DNA of 64,000 nucleotides from Vreelandella neptunia (GCF_000712975.1 NZ_JHQL01000001.1:848625-912624); one strand, 5' to 3'; shown: positions 45,598 through 55,380, counted from the first letter of the stretch. Translations and numbers: made by a program. Notes: generated by a model not told the origin, from the letters alone.

Positions 45598-45659
45598 ACA
45601 GCGAGCCAAGCGTCTGCGAGGCTCGCTGTCACTTTTTAACGCCCGGTTTCCGGGCCCTT
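45598..45659 (+). terminator. Two hairpins between potF and potG
   Basis: ACAGCGAGCC/GGCTCGCTGT (45598-45629) is a 10-bp stem followed by CACTTTTT, and GCCCGG-TTT-CCGGGC (45641-45655) follows with CCTTTG. As with other binding-protein-first operons, they would stabilise or end potF mRNA and lower expression of the transporter genes. Confidence 0.65.
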
Positions 45660-45674
45660 TGATGGGAGTGGCGA

Positions 45675-46859
45675 ATGGTCACTACGCCCCTGTCGAACGA
45701 GTCGTCATCTTCTCCTTCGGTGATTCCTGCTGCCGCTCAGCGTGCCCAGGGAAAAACACCACGGTTTGCAGAAGATATCGTGCTTGAGGTAAAGCGTTTA
45801 AGTAAGCGCTTCGACGATTCGCTTGCAGTCGATGATGTTAATTTGCAGGTAAAGCGCGGTGAAATTTTCGCCTTGCTAGGTGGGTCTGGGTCAGGTAAAT
45901 CGACGTTGTTGCGTATGCTCGCGGGGTTTGAAACGCCCAGCGAAGGGCGGATTCTGCTAGGTGGTGAAGAGATCACTTCTATGCCGCCACATAAGCGTCA
46001 AATCAATATGATGTTCCAATCCTACGCGTTATTTCCTCATATGACGGTAGCCCAAAATATCGCGTTTGGACTCAAGCAGGACAAGCTAACCGCTTCAGAA
46101 GTCGACGCACGTGTGGCGCAAATGCTCAAGCTGGTGCATATGGAGCGCTTCGCTAAGCGCAAGCCGCACCAGCTGTCTGGCGGCCAGCGTCAACGGGTAG
46201 CGCTCGCACGCTCGCTGGCCAAACGTCCCAAATTACTGTTGCTGGATGAACCGATGGGGGCGCTTGATAAAAAGCTACGCACTGAAATGCAGCTCGAGGT
46301 CGTCGAGATTATTGAGCAAGTGGGTGTTACCTGCATCATGGTGACTCACGATCAGGAAGAGGCCATGACCATGGCTGATCGAGTCGCCATTATGGCTGAC
46401 GGCTGGATAGAGCAGGTGGGTTCACCGGTCGATATTTATGAAAGTCCGGCGAGTCGAATGGTGGCGGAATTTGTCGGTACGGTAAATATCTTCGAAGGTG
46501 AGATCGTCGAAGACGCTGCGGATCACTGTCGTATTGCATCACCCGCCTTGTCTCGTCCGATCTACATTGATCATGGCATTACAACGCAGGCGGTAGATCG
46601 ACGCGTATGGGCTGCACTGCGCCCAGAGAAAATCTGGCTAACCCGTGAGCAGCCATCCGCTGCGTACAACTGGGAAGCAGGTAAAGTGGATGATATTGCT
46701 TACTTGGGAGGTTACTCGCTTTACTACGTGCGTACCGCTTCTGGGCAAATGATAAAAGTGAGTATGGCCAATACGGAGCGACGTGGTGATCGCCCAACCT
46801 GGGAGGATAGCGTTTATGTCTATTGGGAAGACCACAGCGCTATTGTGCTGAATCGCTAA
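45675..46859 (+). CDS. potG: Polyamine ABC transporter ATP-binding protein
   Basis: ABC importer ATPase, 394 residues. Walker A GGSGSGKST near 69-77, Q-loop SYALFPHMT, signature LSGGQRQRVALARS and Walker B LLLLDEPMGALD. The C-terminal TOBE domain (about 290-390) and N-terminal 30-residue extension match PotG. One helix-forming segment is not membrane-bound; it works at the cytoplasmic face with PotH and PotI. Confidence 0.93.
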   Translation: MVTTPLSNESSSSPSVIPAAAQRAQGKTPRFAEDIVLEVKRLSKRFDDSLAVDDVNLQVKRGEIFALLGGSGSGKSTLLRMLAGFETPSEGRILLGGEEITSMPPHKRQINMMFQSYALFPHMTVAQNIAFGLKQDKLTASEVDARVAQMLKLVHMERFAKRKPHQLSGGQRQRVALARSLAKRPKLLLLDEPMGALDKKLRTEMQLEVVEIIEQVGVTCIMVTHDQEEAMTMADRVAIMADGWIEQVGSPVDIYESPASRMVAEFVGTVNIFEGEIVEDAADHCRIASPALSRPIYIDHGITTQAVDRRVWAALRPEKIWLTREQPSAAYNWEAGKVDDIAYLGGYSLYYVRTASGQMIKVSMANTERRGDRPTWEDSVYVYWEDHSAIVLNR

Positions 46860-46890
46860 TGTCTCAGTGGCTGACAGGAGATTGCCTATC

Positions 46891-47799
46891 ATGATGCCAG
46901 CTCGCATTACAGGCTTCGTAAAGCGGCTGCAACTAGGACGCCGTGCCGTTATCGCGCTGCCTCTTTTGTGGCTTACGCTGTTCTTTTTACTGCCGTTTGC
47001 GCTAGTCCTCAAGATAAGCCTTTCAGAAGCGGCAATTGCTATCCCTCCCTATGGGCCGCTCGTTGAGTATGCTGACCAAACGCTCAATATCTTTTTGAAT
47101 CTGGGCAACTATCTGTTTTTGTTGTCAGATTCTCTCTATGTGGCGGCCTACTGGGGGTCGATAAAAACCGCGTTTGTAGCAACAGTCGCCTGTTTGCTGA
47201 TTGGTTACCCGATGGCGTACGCGATGGCGCGTGCTCCTGGGCGCTGGCAGCTTATTTTGTTGCTGTTAGTGATGCTGCCGTCGTGGACCTCGTTTTTGAT
47301 TCGCGTCTATGCATGGATGGGTATTTTAAGTAATAGCGGATTGATTAATAACCTATTAATGGGAATAGGGGTGATTGACTCACCATTACGCATGATGAAC
47401 ACCCAGTTTGCTGTCATCATCGGCATTGTGTATGCCTACTTGCCGTTTATGGTACTACCGCTTTATGCCCATCTAACGCGGTTGGATAACTCACTGTTAG
47501 AAGCCGCTTCTGATTTAGGGTCGCGTAAGTTGAATACCTTTATTAAGGTCACACTGCCGCTCTCTATGGGCGGAATTATTGCAGGCTCTATGCTGGTGTT
47601 TATTCCTGCAGTGGGAGAGTTCGTTATCCCTGAGCTGCTAGGGGGGCCCGATACGTTGATGATCGGCAAAGTGCTGTGGGAAGAGTTCTTCTTAAATCGC
47701 GATTGGCCTGTGGCTTCGGCGTTAGCCATGGTGATGCTATTGCTATTGTTAATTCCCATTGTTTGGTTCCATCGCTATCAATCACGGGAGCTTGAATAA
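46891..47799 (+). CDS. potH: Polyamine ABC transporter permease PotH
   Basis: Inner-membrane permease, 302 residues from ATG 46891, which has GGAG 10 nt upstream; a GTG at 46867 would add eight residues. Six predicted helices and the EAA loop LEAASDLGSRKLNTFIKVTLPLSMGGI facing the ATPase. Starts 31 bp after potG and shares one base with potI (TAATG). Confidence 0.92.
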   Translation: MMPARITGFVKRLQLGRRAVIALPLLWLTLFFLLPFALVLKISLSEAAIAIPPYGPLVEYADQTLNIFLNLGNYLFLLSDSLYVAAYWGSIKTAFVATVACLLIGYPMAYAMARAPGRWQLILLLLVMLPSWTSFLIRVYAWMGILSNSGLINNLLMGIGVIDSPLRMMNTQFAVIIGIVYAYLPFMVLPLYAHLTRLDNSLLEAASDLGSRKLNTFIKVTLPLSMGGIIAGSMLVFIPAVGEFVIPELLGGPDTLMIGKVLWEEFFLNRDWPVASALAMVMLLLLLIPIVWFHRYQSRELE

Positions 47800-48641
47800 T
47801 GATGAGACTGCGTCGACGCCCAAGCTTCTCTTCCGTGATGTTGGTGTTGGGCCTGTTGTTTCTTTATTTGCCGATGGTTGTGTTAGTGGTTTACTCCTTC
47901 AATTCCTCACGGTTAGTGACGGTATGGGCTGGGTTTTCCGCGCAATGGTATGGCGAATTATTCCGTGATAAGCAGATCCTTTCTGCCGTATGGACGAGCC
48001 TAAAAATTGCCTTCTTCGCGGCCAGTATGGCGGTATGTTTGGGGACGGTAGCCGCGTTTGTAATGACGCGTTATGGCCGTTTCAGGGGAAAGACGGCACT
48101 GTCGAGTATGGTGACTGCGCCGCTTGTAATGCCGGAAGTTATTACGGGGCTATCGCTATTATTGTTATTCGTGCAGATGGCACAATTGATTGGCTGGCCG
48201 GCGGATCGCGGTATGGCGACTATCTGGATCGCGCATACGACGTTTTGTAGTGCTTATGTGGCGGTGGTTGTGGCAGCGCGGTTGCGTGAAATTGATCGCT
48301 CAATTGAAGAGGCCGCTATGGACTTAGGCTCGCCGCCGGTGAAGACTTTCTTCTTTATTACGCTGCCGGTTATTTCACCTGCATTAGCAGCAGGATGGTT
48401 ATTGGCATTTACCCTTTCATTAGATGATCTAGTAATTGCCAGCTTTGTGTCAGGCCCAGGAGCGAATACGTTACCAATGGTGGTGTTTTCATCGGTGCGC
48501 ATGGGGGTATCGCCTAAGATCAATGCGCTGGCAACACTGATTATTCTGGCGGTATCGCTTGCGACATTTATTGCGTGGTACTTCATGCGCCGTGGTGAAG
48601 CAAAACGTAAAGCGCTACTGCGCCAAGCCGATAGCGCTTAG
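47799..48641 (+). CDS. potI: Polyamine ABC transporter permease PotI
   Basis: Second permease of the importer, 280 residues, six helices, EAA loop IEEAAMDLGSPPVKTFFFITLP. Starts within the potH stop codon; ATG 47802 directly after is an alternative. Last gene of potFGHI. Confidence 0.92.
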   Translation: MMRLRRRPSFSSVMLVLGLLFLYLPMVVLVVYSFNSSRLVTVWAGFSAQWYGELFRDKQILSAVWTSLKIAFFAASMAVCLGTVAAFVMTRYGRFRGKTALSSMVTAPLVMPEVITGLSLLLLFVQMAQLIGWPADRGMATIWIAHTTFCSAYVAVVVAARLREIDRSIEEAAMDLGSPPVKTFFFITLPVISPALAAGWLLAFTLSLDDLVIASFVSGPGANTLPMVVFSSVRMGVSPKINALATLIILAVSLATFIAWYFMRRGEAKRKALLRQADSA

Positions 48642-48664
48642 GTACTAGCGTTAGAGTATTCAAA

Positions 48665-48874
48665 CTAAAGCACATCGTCGTCTCGACCGATGAGTACTGC
48701 TTCTAGCTCACCGGTCATCAGCGAAACAATAATGTGTAATTGAATCGGTGCGCAGCATTGATGACAGTCTTCCCACGTGTCATGACTACCTTGAGAGGTG
48801 TCAATCACAAACGTCAGGGGTGTGTCGCAGTAGGGGCAGTAAAAGTCATGATTTACAAGCGCGTCATCTTGCAT
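48665..48874 (-). CDS. CPXCG motif-containing cysteine-rich protein
   Basis: 69-residue protein with two paired cysteine knuckles, YCPYC near residues 13-16 and CHQCC near 38-42, expected to bind one zinc ion. The pattern matches the family of small CPXCG proteins common in Gammaproteobacteria. Convergent with potI. Function unknown. Confidence 0.8.
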   Translation of the reverse strand: MQDDALVNHDFYCPYCDTPLTFVIDTSQGSHDTWEDCHQCCAPIQLHIIVSLMTGELEAVLIGRDDDVL

Positions 48875-49200
48875 GGCTATTTCCCCTTGATGTGATCGTT
48901 AATGCTTAGTCTATGAAAGGTTCAGTCTGTGTCTATGAAAGGTTCAGTCTGTGTCTATGAAAGGTTCAGTCTGTGAAAAGCGCTGAAGTGAAATAGTAAT
49001 GGGTTGGTTCAAGCGCCATTGTCCTGGGCGTGGCGGTTGGCAGCGTGCAGTGACGAGTATTCGGGGCCTGAGAATAACCTTCCCGACAATAATAAGTCAT
49101 AAGGTAATAGTGTAGCAGCGTGCCTGCTCGGTAGGGCATGTGAGTAATGAATCAGGTAGGATAATAACGTATTCCTTAAAGCCACCTAGAGATGAGTGCG
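48875..49200. other. Intergenic region CPXCG gene / DUF3617 gene
   Basis: 326 bp between divergent genes. It contains the three 22-bp repeats (48909-48974). From 48975 to 49185 I see no coding frame, hairpin or strong promoter. Confidence 0.5.
48909..48974. repeat. Three perfect 22-bp tandem repeats
   Basis: A 22-bp unit beginning GTCTATGAAAGG and ending TTCAGTCTGT occurs three times without a mismatch (48909-48930, 48931-48952, 48953-48974) upstream of the CPXCG gene. No dyad is evident. Perfect identity suggests recent slippage or selection. Confidence 0.9.
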
Positions 49201-49629
49201 ATGATGAAACGATACATGGCAGTAGCGGCCTTTTTGGCCTTCCCGATGGTTGCTCAGGCAGAAACCCCTAACGTCACGCCTGGCGAGTGGGAGTTTGTCA
49301 GCGTGACCAGCATGAGTGGCGACATGCAAATCCCAGATCAAACAGAGACCGAGCGTCAGTGCATCACCCAAGAAGAGCTAGACAGCGCTGAGTTTGGCTT
49401 CATTGAAGAGGAAGAGGGCTGCGAGCTGCTCAACCAGGATATGAATGCCGATGGTCTTTCCTACAGCATGGTATGCCGTGCCGATGGCGGTGAAGCGACT
49501 ATCGATGGCGAAATGCGTTTTATGGGTGAGCAGATTGAAGGCAATGTGGATATATTCACACAGTCGCCAATGGGTGAGCTGAGCATGAAGACCGTCATTG
49601 AGGGTGAGCGTATTGGTGACTGTGACTAA
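49201..49629 (+). CDS. DUF3617 family periplasmic protein
   Basis: 142 residues from ATG 49201; ATG 49192 would add three residues and ATG 49204 remove one. Signal peptide RYMAVAAFLAFPMVAQA precedes the mature N-terminus ETPNVTPGEWEF. The PGxWE start, the CITQEELD cysteine and the later cysteines match DUF3617, a small secreted family of unknown function. The mature protein is very acidic, as expected for a halophile periplasm. Ends before a bidirectional terminator. Confidence 0.8.
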   Translation: MMKRYMAVAAFLAFPMVAQAETPNVTPGEWEFVSVTSMSGDMQIPDQTETERQCITQEELDSAEFGFIEEEEGCELLNQDMNADGLSYSMVCRADGGEATIDGEMRFMGEQIEGNVDIFTQSPMGELSMKTVIEGERIGDCD

Positions 49630-49657
49630 TACGTCAGTTAGCTTATCTTCATGATCT

Positions 49658-49683
49658 AAAAAGGCGCCTGTGTGGCGCCTTTT
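49658..49683. terminator. Bidirectional terminator, DUF3617 gene / RND pump
   Basis: AAAAGGCGCC, TGTGT, GGCGCCTTTT: a 10-bp stem flanked by A and T runs between convergent genes. Confidence 0.88.
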
Positions 49684-49732
49684 GTGTGTTGAGGGTAGGC
49701 GAGGGAGCTTGCCATCTTGGCATGGTCTTGCG

Positions 49733-52700
49733 TTAACGCTCGGGAGTATCAAGCGGCCTATGATGAGCAGTGGGGGCGCTGGCTATCTCTTCTTCTAGCT
49801 GGCGTTTAACTGCCCCTGGAGAGCCTGAGTAGCGTGCAAGAAGGTCATAAGCGACGGGGACTACAAACAGAGTAAACACGGTCGCAGAGCCGACACCTGC
49901 CATAATAACTGTGCCGATAACCAACCGTGATTCTGCGCCAGGGCCGCTTGATAATATCAGCGGTATTGCGCCTGCCATGGTGGTTACCGCTGTCATTAGG
50001 ATTGGCCTTAGGCGTGTTACTGATGCCTCAATTAAGGCAGAGCGAAACGCCTGTCCTTCATCGCGTAGCTGGTTGGCAAACTCAACAATTAAGATGCCAT
50101 TTTTAGCGGCAAGGCCAATGAGCAGTACTAAGCCTACCTGACTATATATATTAAGTGACTGCCCGCTAAGCAGCAGCGCAAGCAGCGCACCACTCATAGC
50201 GAGTGGAACAGTCAGCATAATGACAAAGGGGTGAATTAAGCTTTCAAACTGAGCAGCGAGTACCAGAAAAACCACCACAGCACCGAGCACTAATAAAAAC
50301 ATAGTGGCACCACTGGCCTGTTGGAAGTCGCGGGAAGGGCCTGCAAGATTTGTTTGTACCTCTTCAGGCAGTACGCTCTCAGAAGTTTGCTGTAAGTACT
50401 CAAGCGCTTCACCTAGCGGGTAACCATCCGCTAAGTTGGCTTCAATGGTAATGGCGCGAACACGATCAAAGCGATTCAATGTGCTAGCACCAGCGAAGTC
50501 AGACAGGCTTACTAGGCTTGCCAGTGGAATCAGTTCTCCTGAACGCGCTGAGCGCACTTGAATGTTGTTCAGCGCACTTGGGCTGTTTTGGCCACTGCGG
50601 TCGCCCTCAAGAATGACATCATACTCCTCGCCGTCATCCACGTAGCGAGTAACGTTACGCCCTCCTAGCAGTACTTCAAGCGTGCGGCCTATTTCAGTGA
50701 CAGTAACGCCTAACGCTGCAGCGCGTTCGTAGTTGATATCTACGCGTAACTGAGGTTGTGTTTCATCGTAATTACTTTCGATCGCGGTAATGCGTGGGTT
50801 GTTTTCACGAACGTGGGTAATCAATGTGTCTCGCCAGCGTGCTAAATCTTCGTAAGTGCCACCTCCAAGTACGAATTGCACAGGTTTTTGTGTGCGTTGT
50901 CCAAAGCCTTGACGCATAACGGGAAAGGCTTGGACACCCGGTAGTGAACGTAGTTGTTGGCGAATATCGGCCATGATTTCCCAAGCGCTACGTCGGCTGC
51001 CCCAGTCGGCCATGTTAACGATAATAAAACCGCTGTTAAAATTTTCGATATTACCAAAACCGCGTGGTGCACGAACCACGATTCGTTCAAGCTCACCACT
51101 TTCTACAAAGGGGGTCAGCCTAGTCTCTATTTCATCCATGTAGTCCATCATGTAGTCGAATGTTGCACCTTCAGGACCGTTGACAAGAACAATGAAATTG
51201 CCACGATCTTCTTGTGGGGTATATTCATTAGGCAGCTCGGTTGCTAGCCAAGCAGTGGCTGCTATTAATAGGAAAAATAGTGCGACGACTAGCCACTTAA
51301 GTGTTAGTACGATTTCTAATGCGCGCTGGTACCGACGCTGGGTGCCCGCTAGCAACCACTGAACGGCTTTACCAATGCGGCTATCGTGCATGCCTGGCTT
51401 GAGTATTTTAGAAGCCATCATTGGCGTAAGGGTAAGGGCTAACAGTGTTGAGACAACAACTGCTGCCGCCATGGTAAGTGCGAACTCTGAAAATAGCCGA
51501 CCAATATCCCCCTGCAGCATGCTGAGGGGGACAAAAACGGCCACTAGAACTAGCGTGGTAGCGATAACCGCGAAGGCGATCTGGCGTGTGCCTCTAAATG
51601 CGGCGACTAGGGGAGTTTCTCCATAGTCGTGCATCCGCCGATTGATGTTTTCAAGCACTACAATGGCATCATCAACAATCAGTCCAATCGCCAGCACCAA
51701 CGCCAATAGCGTGAGTAGATTAATCGAAAAATTCATGGCTGCCAGGGCGGTAAAAGCCCCAATGACAGCAATAGGCACTGTCACGGCAGGGACCAACGTG
51801 GTGCGTAGATTTCCTAAGAACATAAACATCACCACAACGACCAGGCCCATGGCGATAAACAGCGTCATTACTACCTGCTCGATGGCACCGGAAACAAACA
51901 CTGAGGCATCGAAGTTGAGACTTAATGACATGCCTTCAGGCAACGTACCTTGGAGCCGTTCAAGCTCTTGTTGTACAGCTTCAGATAACTCCACTACATT
52001 TGCGGTTGATTGCATGATCATGCCCAATCCCACCATAGGGACTCCATTGGCACGAAATACAGACCGATCCTCTACCGAGCCTATCTCGACGCGAGCGACA
52101 TCGCCCAATCGTACTAGGTAGCCATCGGCACCCTCATTTAACGCAATCTGCTGAAAATCATCAGCGGTCGCAAAGCTACGTGGCAAGCGTACGATAAATT
52201 GGCGATCTTCAGACTCAATTGACCCTGCGGGTAGCTCAACATTTTCAGCACGTAGAGCATCTTCGATATCTCCGACGGTCAGTCCTCGAGCTGCTAGCGC
52301 GTTGCGGTCCAGCCAAACGCGCATTGCGTAATCACGTCCGCCGCCGACACGTACCCTTGCCACGCCGGGCTGCACCGATAGGCTGTCTACCAGAAAGCGA
52401 TTTGCATAATCTGTCAGTTCGGTAATGGAGTAATCCGCTCCGGAGAGACTGAGCCAAATAACAATCGTTTCGCTACTGTCAGCTTTGGTGACTTCAGGAT
52501 TATCAGCATCATCTGGCAGGTTGCGCAGCGCCCCTGAGATACGGTCGCGGATATCATTGGCAGCAGCGTTGATATCCATAGTGATAGCGAATTCAATTTC
52601 AATTCGCGAACGACCATCCTCGCTTTGCGAAGTAATCAACTCAATGCCTTCTACCCCGGCAATACGGTCCTCTAACACTTGAGTAATGCGTGTTTCAACA

Positions 52701-52873
52701 ACGCTTGCTGATGCGCCAGGGTAACGGGTATCAATACTAACGATGGGAGGATCAACCGTTGGATATTCTTGTAGCGGCAGCCGGTTCAGTGCCAGTAAAC
52801 CAAACGCGATAATCAGAGCAGCAATCACCATTGCCAGCACTGGGCGTTGAACTGAAATGTCGGATAAACGCAT
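49733..52873 (-). CDS. RND multidrug efflux permease (HAE1 family)
   Basis: Proton-driven inner-membrane pump, 1046 residues, twelve helices in two repeated halves with large periplasmic loops after helices 1 and 7. The N-terminus MRLSDISVQRPVLAMV and proton-relay aspartates IVDDAIVVLENI in helix 4 are typical of AcrB/MexB-type drug pumps rather than metal pumps. The start shares one base with the stop of the adaptor gene. No outer-membrane channel gene lies in this operon; the pump may use a TolC-type channel from elsewhere. Substrates unknown. Confidence 0.93.
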   Translation of the reverse strand: MRLSDISVQRPVLAMVIAALIIAFGLLALNRLPLQEYPTVDPPIVSIDTRYPGASASVVETRITQVLEDRIAGVEGIELITSQSEDGRSRIEIEFAITMDINAAANDIRDRISGALRNLPDDADNPEVTKADSSETIVIWLSLSGADYSITELTDYANRFLVDSLSVQPGVARVRVGGGRDYAMRVWLDRNALAARGLTVGDIEDALRAENVELPAGSIESEDRQFIVRLPRSFATADDFQQIALNEGADGYLVRLGDVARVEIGSVEDRSVFRANGVPMVGLGMIMQSTANVVELSEAVQQELERLQGTLPEGMSLSLNFDASVFVSGAIEQVVMTLFIAMGLVVVVMFMFLGNLRTTLVPAVTVPIAVIGAFTALAAMNFSINLLTLLALVLAIGLIVDDAIVVLENINRRMHDYGETPLVAAFRGTRQIAFAVIATTLVLVAVFVPLSMLQGDIGRLFSEFALTMAAAVVVSTLLALTLTPMMASKILKPGMHDSRIGKAVQWLLAGTQRRYQRALEIVLTLKWLVVALFFLLIAATAWLATELPNEYTPQEDRGNFIVLVNGPEGATFDYMMDYMDEIETRLTPFVESGELERIVVRAPRGFGNIENFNSGFIIVNMADWGSRRSAWEIMADIRQQLRSLPGVQAFPVMRQGFGQRTQKPVQFVLGGGTYEDLARWRDTLITHVRENNPRITAIESNYDETQPQLRVDINYERAAALGVTVTEIGRTLEVLLGGRNVTRYVDDGEEYDVILEGDRSGQNSPSALNNIQVRSARSGELIPLASLVSLSDFAGASTLNRFDRVRAITIEANLADGYPLGEALEYLQQTSESVLPEEVQTNLAGPSRDFQQASGATMFLLVLGAVVVFLVLAAQFESLIHPFVIMLTVPLAMSGALLALLLSGQSLNIYSQVGLVLLIGLAAKNGILIVEFANQLRDEGQAFRSALIEASVTRLRPILMTAVTTMAGAIPLILSSGPGAESRLVIGTVIMAGVGSATVFTLFVVPVAYDLLARYSGSPGAVKRQLEEEIASAPTAHHRPLDTPER

Positions 52874-53940
52874 TAGCGGTCAGCCTCTAACAGCGAGCGA
52901 ATACCCGTTTCTTCATCGGCGATGCCTAATAAACGGACTTCTTGGCCATCTCGAGCGAGCTGTAACCCATGAATCACTATCAAATCGCCTGCGCTAATAC
53001 CCTCAAGTATTTCTACGTCACCGCTTCTTCGCTCACCGATCATGACTTCTCGACGCTCTAGCCGGGGCACATCGTCAGGTCGCTCGATTAACATAACAAA
53101 GTGACGGTTGCCACTGGGTTCGATCGCTGCTTCAGGTAGAACAAGCGTATCGCGAATACGCTGTTGAACCACGACTTCCATTAACATACCAGGCCGCAGA
53201 CGAAGCCCTGGATTTACCATTTCAGCACGAACGCTAACGCTGCGGGTTATGGGATCAATACGAGTGCCAATGCTGGAAATTTCACCGCTAAAGATTTCTT
53301 CAGGGAATGCTGCCGTCGTAGCACTTAGCTTGAGGCCAGTGGACAAACGTCCCAAAAATACTTCAGGCACTGTAAAGTCGAGTTTCATGACATCTAATTT
53401 ATCAAGTGTGACAAGCGCCGTACCGGGTGTCACTAACGCACCGACACTAACGTTGCGAAAGCCAACACGCCCGCTAAACGGGGCATGTAAGCGATAATTT
53501 GACAACCTGGCTTCTAACGCTTGTGCGTCGGCTTGCGATTGGCGTAAACGAGCCTGGGTATCTTCTACATCAGCACGAGGGGCAAGGTTACGTTGTTGCA
53601 GTTGGGTTGCTCGGCCCAATGCATTGCGACGTTCATCATTAAGCGCTTGGGCAGCCCTTAATTGAGCCTGCTCTTCAGCATCTTCCAGACGAATTAACAG
53701 CCTTCCGCGTTCTACTTGCTCACCATCTTCAAAATTTATTTCAGCAATCGTGTCAGTCACCGTAGCGGAAAGTGTCACGCTTTCATCAGCATTTAGAGTG
53801 CCTAACGCTTCAAGTGGATCAGACCAGGTGGTTATGGCGGCGTAGTGACCGATAACGCTGGGGGGGGATTGTGCCAATAAAGGGCTAGTCCCTAACAAGG
53901 TAACTAATAAAACAGAAAAGATACGTTTACAAACAAACAT
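52873..53940 (-). CDS. RND efflux periplasmic adaptor
   Basis: 355-residue membrane-fusion protein from ATG 53940 (GAGA upstream); an earlier frame start at 53979 would add 13 residues before the signal. Signal peptide FSVLLVTLLGTSPLLAQ. Lipoyl and hairpin segments (SATVTDTIAEINFEDGEQV; Gln/Ala-rich helix near 95-135) and a beta-barrel region from about 180 match HlyD-2/MFP adaptors of RND pumps. Overlaps the pump gene by 1 bp, so the two are coupled. Confidence 0.92.
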   Translation of the reverse strand: MFVCKRIFSVLLVTLLGTSPLLAQSPPSVIGHYAAITTWSDPLEALGTLNADESVTLSATVTDTIAEINFEDGEQVERGRLLIRLEDAEEQAQLRAAQALNDERRNALGRATQLQQRNLAPRADVEDTQARLRQSQADAQALEARLSNYRLHAPFSGRVGFRNVSVGALVTPGTALVTLDKLDVMKLDFTVPEVFLGRLSTGLKLSATTAAFPEEIFSGEISSIGTRIDPITRSVSVRAEMVNPGLRLRPGMLMEVVVQQRIRDTLVLPEAAIEPSGNRHFVMLIERPDDVPRLERREVMIGERRSGDVEILEGISAGDLIVIHGLQLARDGQEVRLLGIADEETGIRSLLEADR

Positions 53941-54036
53941 AGGCGTCTCAGCATTATCAAAAGTGCGTAGTAGTATCACTTAGAACTCTGCCGCGTCAGA
54001 GCATAAAAGGGCAGGCGATGCTATTTTCTTAAATAA

Positions 54037-54072
54037 ATGTACGTTATCTGTACATCTACTTTTTAATGTACA
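54037..54072. promoter_or_regulatory. Inverted-repeat operator between RND pump and yhiN
   Basis: ATGTAC-N7-GTACAT (54037-54055) is a perfect dyad, and another TGTACA follows at 54067-54072. It lies 97 bp before the adaptor start and 60 bp before the flavoprotein start. The form is like operators of TetR-type repressors that govern RND pumps, but no such regulator gene adjoins. Confidence 0.5.
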
Positions 54073-54132
54073 GCAATTGAGCGCTATTTACCTGTTAAGA
54101 TGCCTCTCTTTTTTATCCTGGGAGCCTAATAT

Positions 54133-55317
54133 ATGGTCTACGACGTCGTCGTTATTGGTGCAGGTGCCGCTGGTTTAATGTGTGCTGCTCAAGCAGGGTA
54201 TTCAGGGCGTCGTGTGCTGGTCGTGGATCATGCCAATAAGCCAGGCAAGAAAATTTTGATGTCTGGGGGCGGTCGCTGTAATTTTACCAATCTGGATACC
54301 ACGCCTCAGCACTTTTACTCTTCAAACCCCTATTTTTGCATTTCCGCATTAAAACGTTATCGCCCTGAGCATTTTGTATCGCTGGTGGAGCGACATGGCG
54401 TCGAGTATGTGGAAAAAGCCCCAGGGCAGCTTTTTTGTGAGAACTCTGCTAAAGAAATAGTTCGCGTCCTCCTCACCGAATGTGAATGGGCAGGCGTTAA
54501 AGTGTCGCTTAGTACCTCAATCTCTAAAGTAGAAAGGGTTGGGGATAGCATGCGCTTAACTAGCTCGATGGGAAGTATTGATGCGGGTACGGTAGTGGTA
54601 GCTACCGGGGGGTTGTCGATACCCACGATGGGGGCGACAGGGTTCGGTTATGAGATCGCCCGTCAGTTTGGATTAGAGATTTTGCCTACTCGCCCTGGAT
54701 TGGTGCCGTTTACCTTGAGCGATAGTTGGAAAGAGCGAGCGGCAATCCTTTCTGGCGTTAGTGTGCCGTGCGAGGTTAGCTGTAACGGGAGACGCTTTAA
54801 TGAACCAATGCTATTTACTCACCGTGGTTTGTCAGGCCCTTCGATGCTGCAAATTTCCAGCGTTTGGGAACCAGGCGATGCTATCGATATTAATTTACTG
54901 CCCAGTGAAGAGGCGGCTGACGCATTGCGCTACGCACGCCGTACGGCGCCTAAACGCCAGCTGTCCACTTGGCTGGGGGAGCGTTTTCCAAAGCGTTTTG
55001 CACAAGCGCTGTTGGAATGGTACCCGGATGCCAATCTTGCCAACCCTTTAGCAGAGTACAGCAACGATGCGCTTGATAGTTGGGCACAGCGATTAAACCG
55101 ATGGCAGTTAAAACCATCCGGCACGGAAGGTTGGCGTACAGCAGAGGTGACCATGGGAGGGGTAAGTACGGAAACCATTTCATCAAAAACGTTTGAAGTA
55201 AAAGACCTTCCACAACTTAGGTTTATCGGTGAAGTGCTAGATGTAACGGGGGAGCTGGGAGGATATAACTTTCAGTGGGCTTGGGCGAGCGGTGTCGCTT
55301 GTGGGCAATCATGCTAA
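54133..55317 (+). CDS. HI0933/YhiN-family flavoprotein
   Basis: 394-residue NAD(P)/FAD-dependent oxidoreductase. The FAD dinucleotide fold VIGAGAAGLMCAAQAG is at 6-21, GKKILMSGGGRCNFTN at 40-55 is the family hallmark, and GGYNFQWAWASG lies near the C-terminus. The biochemical role of YhiN is not established; a BaiN relative acts on bile-acid enones. Divergent from the RND pump. Confidence 0.88.
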   Translation: MVYDVVVIGAGAAGLMCAAQAGYSGRRVLVVDHANKPGKKILMSGGGRCNFTNLDTTPQHFYSSNPYFCISALKRYRPEHFVSLVERHGVEYVEKAPGQLFCENSAKEIVRVLLTECEWAGVKVSLSTSISKVERVGDSMRLTSSMGSIDAGTVVVATGGLSIPTMGATGFGYEIARQFGLEILPTRPGLVPFTLSDSWKERAAILSGVSVPCEVSCNGRRFNEPMLFTHRGLSGPSMLQISSVWEPGDAIDINLLPSEEAADALRYARRTAPKRQLSTWLGERFPKRFAQALLEWYPDANLANPLAEYSNDALDSWAQRLNRWQLKPSGTEGWRTAEVTMGGVSTETISSKTFEVKDLPQLRFIGEVLDVTGELGGYNFQWAWASGVACGQSC

Positions 55318-55330
55318 TAAGCAAAGAAAA

Positions 55331-55380
55331 CTGGGCCGTGACTGAATAGCGTATAAAAAAACGCTTATAAAACGGCCCAG
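55331..55380. terminator. Nested hairpin, yhiN-type gene / yqjK
   Basis: Outer arms CTGGGCCGT (55331-55339) and ACGGCCCAG (55372-55380) pair over 9 bp; inner arms AGCGT and ACGCT (55348-55365) flank an A-run. Between convergent genes, so probably terminates both, though the layout is unusual. Confidence 0.6.

Noticed and set aside
48909..48974. Repeats as a CRISPR array
   Set aside because: The units are directly adjacent without spacers and no cas gene is present.
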